Position numbers and translations under genes: made by a program. From an uncultured Prevotellaceae bacterium (GTDB lineage: Bacteria; Bacteroidota; Bacteroidia; Bacteroidales; Bacteroidaceae): 18,290 nucleotides of DNA. Shown piece after piece: positions 14,763 through 18,290 of this stretch (its first letter is position 1; every line of letters starts with the position of its first letter). The stretch lies in contig CALBJW010000118.1 of the NCBI GenBank assembly GCA_937893145.1, positions 1 to 18,290 of the forward strand. The letters run 5' to 3'. The notes below the pieces were generated by a model. It ran no database searches and was not told where the DNA came from. It worked only from the letters and a program-made list of their open reading frames with translations.

Positions 14763-16154
14763 ATGTTTGCAAAAGATATCTATGTGGCTCGTCGTAACGA
14801 GCTCAAGCAGCGCGTTGGCAGTGGACTCATCATCCTCTTCGGCAACAACGACGCTTCGACAAACTATCCTGCCAACACATACCGTTTCCGTCAGGACTCC
14901 ACATTCCTCTACTACTTCGGACAGAAGCGTGACGGACTCGTCGGTGTCATTGATGTAGATGCCAACAACGAGTATCTCATCGGCAACGACATCGACATCG
15001 ACGACATCATCTGGATGGGTTACACACCATCAGTGGCAGACCTTGCCGCAGAGGTTGGTGTTGCCAACTCAGCCCCTATGGCAGAACTCCAGAAGATGGT
15101 CGATGCTGCAAAGGCAAAGGGACAGCAGATTCATTTCCTCCCACAATATCGCCAGGACATCATGATTCAGCTCAGCGACCTTGTGGGCATCCATCCTCTC
15201 ACCACAAAGGACAATGCGAGCCTCACACTCATCAAGGCAGTCATCGACATGCGTGCCGTGAAGCGTCCTGAGGAAATCGTAGAACTCAAGAAGGCAGCAG
15301 ACATCGGTTACCTCATGCACACTACCGCCATGAAGGAATGTCGTCCAGGCGTTTCCGAGAAGTACGTTGCTGGTATCATCGAGGGCATTGCCATGAGTCT
15401 TGGCGAGAAATACTCATTCCAGTCTATCCTCTCAATGCACGGCGAGATTCAGCATGGCTACCCATCGACAGCACCAATGGAGGCTGGTCGCCTCATGCTC
15501 TGCGACGCTGGTGCCGAGAGCATGGAGCACTACTGTTCCGACAACACTCGTGTCACACCAATCTCTGGCAAGTTCACAGCCCAGCAGCGTGGCATCTACG
15601 AGGCTGTTGAAGCAGCACACGACTGGGTAATCGAAAACACCAAGCCAGGTGTACTCTGGTACGACATGCACATGGGCGCTTGTAAGGTTCTCACCGAACA
15701 CTACATCCAGCTTGGACTCATGAAGGGCAACGTAGATGATGCCGTAGCAGCAGGCGCACACGCTATGTTCATGCCTCACGGACTTGGCCACATGATGGGT
15801 ATGGATGTACATGACATGGAAGGTCTCGGACAGATTTACGTTGGTTTCGACGACGAGATACAGCCATCAACACAGTTCGGCACAAACTGCCTCCGCTGTG
15901 GCAGAAGAATGCAGCCAGGCTTCGTCATGACCGACGAACCAGGTACATACTTCATCCCTCACCTCATCGACCTCTGGAAAGGTCAGGGCATGCACAAGGA
16001 CTTCATCAACTACGACGAGGTCGAGAAGTACCGCAACTTCGGCGGCGTACGTCTTGAAGACGACATCATCATCACCGAGACAGGTTGTGAGATGATTGGC
16101 GACAAGCAGATTCCAATCAAGATTGACGAAGTCGAGGAATTCATCAAGCGATAA
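14763..16154 (+). CDS. pepP: Xaa-Pro aminopeptidase (aminopeptidase P, family M24B)
   Basis: This two-metal enzyme removes an N-terminal residue that precedes proline. The 463-aa protein has the N-terminal creatinase-type domain (about 1-170; YRFRQDSTFLYYFG at 40-53) and the C-terminal pita-bread catalytic domain. The five metal ligands can be placed by comparison with E. coli PepP: Asp248 (LCDAGAE), Asp260 (CSDNTR), His343 (HGLGHMMGMDVHD), Glu392 (TDEPGTY) and Glu432 (GVRLEDD). There is no signal peptide, so it should be cytoplasmic. Codon use is strongly biased, suggesting high expression. It sits between a lipoprotein gene and an exported C1B peptidase, 32 nt upstream of the latter. The symbol is by family; some Bacteroidetes paralogues are annotated only as M24. 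Confidence 0.93.
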   Translation: MFAKDIYVARRNELKQRVGSGLIILFGNNDASTNYPANTYRFRQDSTFLYYFGQKRDGLVGVIDVDANNEYLIGNDIDIDDIIWMGYTPSVADLAAEVGVANSAPMAELQKMVDAAKAKGQQIHFLPQYRQDIMIQLSDLVGIHPLTTKDNASLTLIKAVIDMRAVKRPEEIVELKKAADIGYLMHTTAMKECRPGVSEKYVAGIIEGIAMSLGEKYSFQSILSMHGEIQHGYPSTAPMEAGRLMLCDAGAESMEHYCSDNTRVTPISGKFTAQQRGIYEAVEAAHDWVIENTKPGVLWYDMHMGACKVLTEHYIQLGLMKGNVDDAVAAGAHAMFMPHGLGHMMGMDVHDMEGLGQIYVGFDDEIQPSTQFGTNCLRCGRRMQPGFVMTDEPGTYFIPHLIDLWKGQGMHKDFINYDEVEKYRNFGGVRLEDDIIITETGCEMIGDKQIPIKIDEVEEFIKR

Positions 16155-16186
16155 TTATACACAATAACAATATTATTAACTACAAA

Positions 16187-17392
16187 ATGAAAAAAGCAAT
16201 TATTCTCACAGCGCTCGTAGCGTTGTCTTCTTCAGTCTTCGCACAGGAGGCAAAGAACGAGAAGGCTGACAACAAGCCAGTCTTCACTGTGATTAAGGAA
16301 AACCCTATCACAAGCATCAAGAACCAGGCTCGTTCTGGTACATGTTGGAACTACTCTACCCTCTCATTCTTCGAGGCAGAAATCCTCAAGAAGACAGGCA
16401 AGACATACGACCTCTGCGAGATGTTCGGATGTAACAAGAACTACATGGACCGTGCAGTAAACAAAGTTCGTATGCATGGCGATGCACAGTTCTCACAGGG
16501 TGGCTCATTCTATGATGTACTCTATGTTCTCAAGAACTACGGTATCTGTCCTGAGGACGCTATGCCACTTCCAGGCACAATGTACGGCGACACACTCAAC
16601 AACTTCAACGAGTTCTTCGCAGTAATGGAACCATACGTTGATGCAGTAGCTAAGTCAACAGCAAAGACTATCTCTCCAACATGGAAGAACGGTTTCCAGG
16701 GCATCCTCGACTCATACCTCGGCAAGTGTCCAGAAGAGTTCACATACCAGGGCAAGAAATACACTCCAAAGTCATTCGCAGCAAGTCTCGGTCTTGACTG
16801 GAACGACTATGTATCTATCACATCCTACACACACCACCCATTCTACGAGGAGTTCCCAGTAGAAGTACAGGACAACTGGCGTATGCCAGGCAGCTGGAAC
16901 CTCCCAATTGAAGAGATGGCAGAGATTATTGACAATGCTGTCATGAACGGCTACACAGTAGCATGGGGCGGTGATGTCAGCGAAGCAGGATTCACTCGTG
17001 ACGGTCTTGCTCTCCTCTACGACACAGAGAACCCACAGGGCCTCGAAGGTTCCGACATGGCACGTTGGCTCAAGCTCACAGCAGCAGAGAAGCGCAACAA
17101 GGTTTCAGAACTTGGCATCGCAGCAAAGGAGAAGACTCCAACACAGGAGCAGCGCCAGAAGGAGTTTGACAACTGGGAACTCACTGACGACCACGGTATG
17201 CTCATCTACGGTATTGCAAAGGACCAGAACGGCCGCAAGTACTACATGGTAAAGAACTCATGGGGTGAGACAGGCTCATACAAGGGTATCTGGTACATGT
17301 CAGAGAACTTCATCGTTGCCAAGACTATGGACTACATGGTCAACAAGAAGGCTATCCCTGCTAAGATTCTCAAGAAGATGGGTATCAAGTAA
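16187..17392 (+). CDS. Exported C1B cysteine peptidase (aminopeptidase C / bleomycin hydrolase family)
   Basis: This papain-fold enzyme has the catalytic triad of the C1B family: oxyanion Gln47 and Cys53 in KNQARSGTCWNYS, His336 in DDHGMLIYGIAKD, and Asn357 in VKNSWGE. Unlike classical PepC and bleomycin hydrolase, which are cytosolic and about 450 aa, this protein (401 aa) starts with a signal peptide (MKKAIILTALVALSSSVFAQ), so it should act in the periplasm or beyond. The family normally trims peptides from the N-terminus as a hexamer with a C-terminal tail in the active site. The tail here ends AKILKKMGIK, and whether it plays that part cannot be seen. The gene is last in the operon: 32 nt after pepP and followed by a repeat array and a strong terminator. 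Confidence 0.92.
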   Translation: MKKAIILTALVALSSSVFAQEAKNEKADNKPVFTVIKENPITSIKNQARSGTCWNYSTLSFFEAEILKKTGKTYDLCEMFGCNKNYMDRAVNKVRMHGDAQFSQGGSFYDVLYVLKNYGICPEDAMPLPGTMYGDTLNNFNEFFAVMEPYVDAVAKSTAKTISPTWKNGFQGILDSYLGKCPEEFTYQGKKYTPKSFAASLGLDWNDYVSITSYTHHPFYEEFPVEVQDNWRMPGSWNLPIEEMAEIIDNAVMNGYTVAWGGDVSEAGFTRDGLALLYDTENPQGLEGSDMARWLKLTAAEKRNKVSELGIAAKEKTPTQEQRQKEFDNWELTDDHGMLIYGIAKDQNGRKYYMVKNSWGETGSYKGIWYMSENFIVAKTMDYMVNKKAIPAKILKKMGIK

Positions 17393-17393
17393 G

Positions 17394-17499
17394 ATACATT
17401 GAAGCAAATGAAGCATTGAAGCATTGAAGCATTGCAACATTGATACATTGCAACATTGATACATTGAAGCAAATGAAGCATTGAAGCATTGCAACATTG
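17394..17499 (+). repeat. Tandem octamer array (AAGCATTG and variants), 13 units
   Basis: It starts two bases after the C1B peptidase stop. The units in order are ATACATTG, AAGCAAATG, AAGCATTG x3, CAACATTG, ATACATTG, CAACATTG, ATACATTG, AAGCAAATG, AAGCATTG x2, CAACATTG. All are 8 nt except the two 9-nt AAGCAAATG units. The block ATACATTG-AAGCAAATG-(AAGCATTG)n-CAACATTG occurs twice (n=3, then n=2), showing higher-order duplication. The array lies between the stop codon and the terminator stem, so it would be transcribed in the 3' UTR. Confidence 0.9.
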
Positions 17500-17543
17500 A
17501 AACAAACGAGACTCTCTAAGAATGAGCCTCGTTTGTTTTTTTT
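17500..17543 (+). terminator. Strong intrinsic terminator of the peptidase operon
   Basis: AAACAAACGAG (17500-17510) pairs perfectly over 11 bp with CTCGTTTGTTT (17528-17538), and the T-run continues to eight T (17536-17543). The stem starts at the base after the last octamer unit. Confidence 0.93.
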
Positions 17544-17552
17544 ATGGCAAAG

Positions 17553-17663
17553 TCAGTGTCGCCTCTCAACTCCACTTCGAGCGAGTGGAAGCCATGTGAT
17601 GTTCTCAGGGTTATTCCTCTCCGTAAGGAATGAATGCTCTGTCCGTACTCCATCCCACACCAT
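17553..17663 (-). other. Short ORF (36 aa) on a GC-richer islet between repeats, possible remnant
   Basis: ATG 17663 to TGA 17553 on the minus strand encodes a 36-residue product starting MVWDGVRTEHSFLTERNNP and ending in ITWLPLARSGVERRH. The islet has a base composition more like coding DNA than its AT-rich surroundings and lies directly between the terminator and an inverted octamer cluster. No promoter or signal is seen. It may be part of a dispersed intergenic element or the remnant of a lost gene. I do not recognise a family. Confidence 0.25.
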
Positions 17664-17678
17664 CTATATAAAATGTTT

Positions 17679-17703
17679 CAATGCTTCAATGCTTCAAATG
17701 CTT
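17679..17703 (-). repeat. Inverted octamer cluster (CAATGCTT, 3 units)
   Basis: CAATGCTT (17679-17686), CAATGCTT (17687-17694) and CAAATGCTT (17695-17703) are the reverse complement of the AAGCATTG units at 17411-17434, and the 9-nt form mirrors the 9-nt unit seen there. A transcript spanning both could pair over about 24 bp. Confidence 0.85.
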
Positions 17704-17820
17704 CAGGCGGTATTAAGACTTTTTTTCCTCTATATATATATAATAATATACTATATCCAAGTGATAAGTATTCACTATTGATTAGTTATTTATATATATA
17801 AGGCGAAGAACACAAAAATG
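17704..17820. other. AT-rich spacer with no gene
   Basis: The stretch consists mainly of TATATA tracts (17732-17754 and 17792-17801) and a T7 run. No promoter, hairpin with T-tail or reading frame could be supported. Confidence 0.6.
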
Positions 17821-17825
17821 TGATG

Positions 17826-17858
17826 AAGCACATGAAGCATTGAAGCATTGAAGCATTT
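17826..17858 (+). repeat. Third octamer cluster (AAGCATTG, 4 units)
   Basis: AAGCACATG (17826-17834), AAGCATTG x2 (17835-17850) and AAGCATTT (17851-17858) lie in the same orientation as the large array. Two parallel clusters thus flank one inverted cluster. Confidence 0.85.
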
Positions 17859-17862
17859 GCAC

Positions 17863-17913
17863 TTCGAAACACACACGGACACATACAGAACACATTCGAA
17901 ACACACGCGGACA
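17863..17913 (+). repeat. 19-bp direct repeat, two copies 32 bp apart
   Basis: TTCGAAACACACACGGACA (17863-17881) and TTCGAAACACACGCGGACA (17895-17913) differ at one of 19 positions. They begin just after the third octamer cluster and lie in an A/C-rich stretch that runs to about 18000. No gene was found around them. Confidence 0.75.
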
Positions 17914-18021
17914 ACAGAGTACACTCGTGCAGACAATCCCCCCAACTTCTACACAGCAACAGCCCCAAACATAAGGTCAACGGACAAACTGCATTCCGAA
18001 ACCACTTAATCCGTAACATTA

Positions 18022-18053
18022 TTTGCAAACACTTTTAGAATGTCGTACCTTTG
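18022..18053 (+). promoter_or_regulatory. Promoter of the HU-like gene
   Basis: TTTG (18022-18025), 20 nt, then TACCTTTG (18046-18053). Both boxes fit the Bacteroidetes consensus. Transcription should start near 18060, giving a leader of about 190 nt made mostly of repeats. Confidence 0.85.
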
Positions 18054-18078
18054 CATCGTGAAAAGGAAAAAACGCTAA

Positions 18079-18117
18079 CGCTACGATACGCTGCGCTACG
18101 AAACGCTTCGCTACGAA
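18079..18117 (+). repeat. 15-bp tandem repeat in the leader of the HU-like gene
   Basis: CGCTACGA begins at 18079, 18094 and 18109, exactly 15 bp apart: CGCTACGATACGCTG, CGCTACGAAACGCTT, then CGCTACGAA. The block is GC-richer than its surroundings. CTTCG-CTA-CGAAG (18106-18118) can form a small hairpin. Confidence 0.8.
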
Positions 18118-18160
18118 GACTACACTACAAACTGTTTTGAACGGTTTTGTCTTTTCGAGA

Positions 18161-18244
18161 ATCATTAATCACCAATCATTAATCATCAATCACTAACCAC
18201 TAATCACTAATCATCAATCACTAATCATTAACCATTAATCATTA
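18161..18244 (+). repeat. Twelve 7-bp tandem repeats (AYCAYYA), G-free, just before the HU-like start codon
   Basis: Twelve contiguous 7-mers all fit A-Y-C-A-Y-Y-A: ATCATTA (4), ATCACTA (3), ATCATCA (2), ATCACCA, ACCACTA and ACCATTA. Every difference between units is a T/C change at position 2, 5 or 6. No G occurs from 18160 to 18251. The array ends five bases before ATG 18250, so it forms the ribosome-loading part of the leader and should be unstructured. Confidence 0.9.
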
Positions 18245-18249
18245 AAACT

Positions 18250-18290
18250 ATGGCAATTAACTATTCTCTTTCCAAGCGAAAGAACCCACA
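18250..18290 (+). CDS. HU/IHF-like DNA-binding protein, N-terminus only (cut by window end)
   Basis: Only 13 codons are visible: MAINYSLSKRKNP. This start resembles the MAI.YS...RKNP beginning of Bacteroidetes HU-family (HU-HIG type) DNA-binding proteins, which bend and compact DNA. The identification rests on this short stretch and on the strong promoter and long leader, which fit an abundant protein. The next bases outside the window are needed to confirm it. Confidence 0.5.
   Translation, partial: MAINYSLSKRKNP

Noticed and set aside
17300..17497. 65-aa minus-strand ORF (MLQCFNASF...)
   Set aside because: It is a translation of the octamer array plus the antisense of the peptidase 3' end; low complexity, no promoter.
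17394..17499. CRISPR array
   Set aside because: Units are 8-9 nt and contiguous with no unique spacers; no cas genes nearby.
17497..17781. 94-aa plus-strand ORF (MKQTRLSKN...)
   Set aside because: It runs through a terminator stem, the islet, a repeat cluster and TATATA tracts, and looks accidental.
17786..18028. 80-aa minus-strand ORF
   Set aside because: It is made from the third octamer cluster and the A/C-rich repeats; Cys-rich by composition, no start signals.

Overview
The window looks like a piece of a Bacteroidales chromosome, most likely Prevotellaceae. Five things point that way. Most genes have Bacteroidetes promoters (TAnnTTTG, often with a TTTG-like -33 box 19-20 nt upstream). 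Shine-Dalgarno sites are absent and leaders are A-rich. There is a Bacteroides-type serine palmitoyltransferase for sphingolipids, a type IX-secretion-like C-terminal domain, and an HU-like gene starting MAINYS. No rRNA, tRNA, phage, IS or CRISPR array was recognised.

Layout. (1) 1-1714: 3' end of secA and a bidirectional terminator. (2) 1746-3303, minus: an MFS transporter and a 58-residue lipoprotein that had not been called because it is short. (3) 3384-6268: rpsA (ribosomal protein S1) with a structured leader, then rnz (RNase Z) starting at a TTG one base after the rpsA stop. (4) 6392-6832: a tiny exported protein that is little more than a sorting-type domain. (5) 6853-8480: an ECF sigma factor, a single-pass anti-sigma-like protein and a Spy/CpxP-like periplasmic protein. 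The same promoter motif precedes gene 1 and gene 2 with identical spacing, which suggests an autoregulated envelope-stress module. (6) 8457-11113: a lipid kinase of the diacylglycerol/sphingosine kinase family, divergent from spt, the first enzyme of sphingolipid synthesis. (7) 11131-13957, minus: an exported phospholipase D/cardiolipin-synthase-like protein, then an exported GHL10 glycosidase-like protein. (8) 14005-17543, plus: an unknown lipoprotein, a cytosolic Xaa-Pro aminopeptidase and an exported C1B (bleomycin-hydrolase type) cysteine peptidase, closed by a strong terminator. (9) 17394-18249: a gene-poor stretch rich in short repeats. It holds octamer AAGCATTG arrays in both orientations, a 15-bp tandem repeat, and a G-free array of twelve 7-mers ending five bases before the start of an HU-like DNA-binding protein cut by the window end.

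Much of the window concerns the cell envelope: protein export (SecA), membrane lipids (spt, lipid kinase, PLD), an envelope-stress type sigma module and several exported proteins. The rest is core translation and RNA processing (S1, RNase Z) and peptide breakdown. The most original signals are the paired ECF promoter motifs, the repeat-built leader of the HU-like gene, and the octamer repeats.
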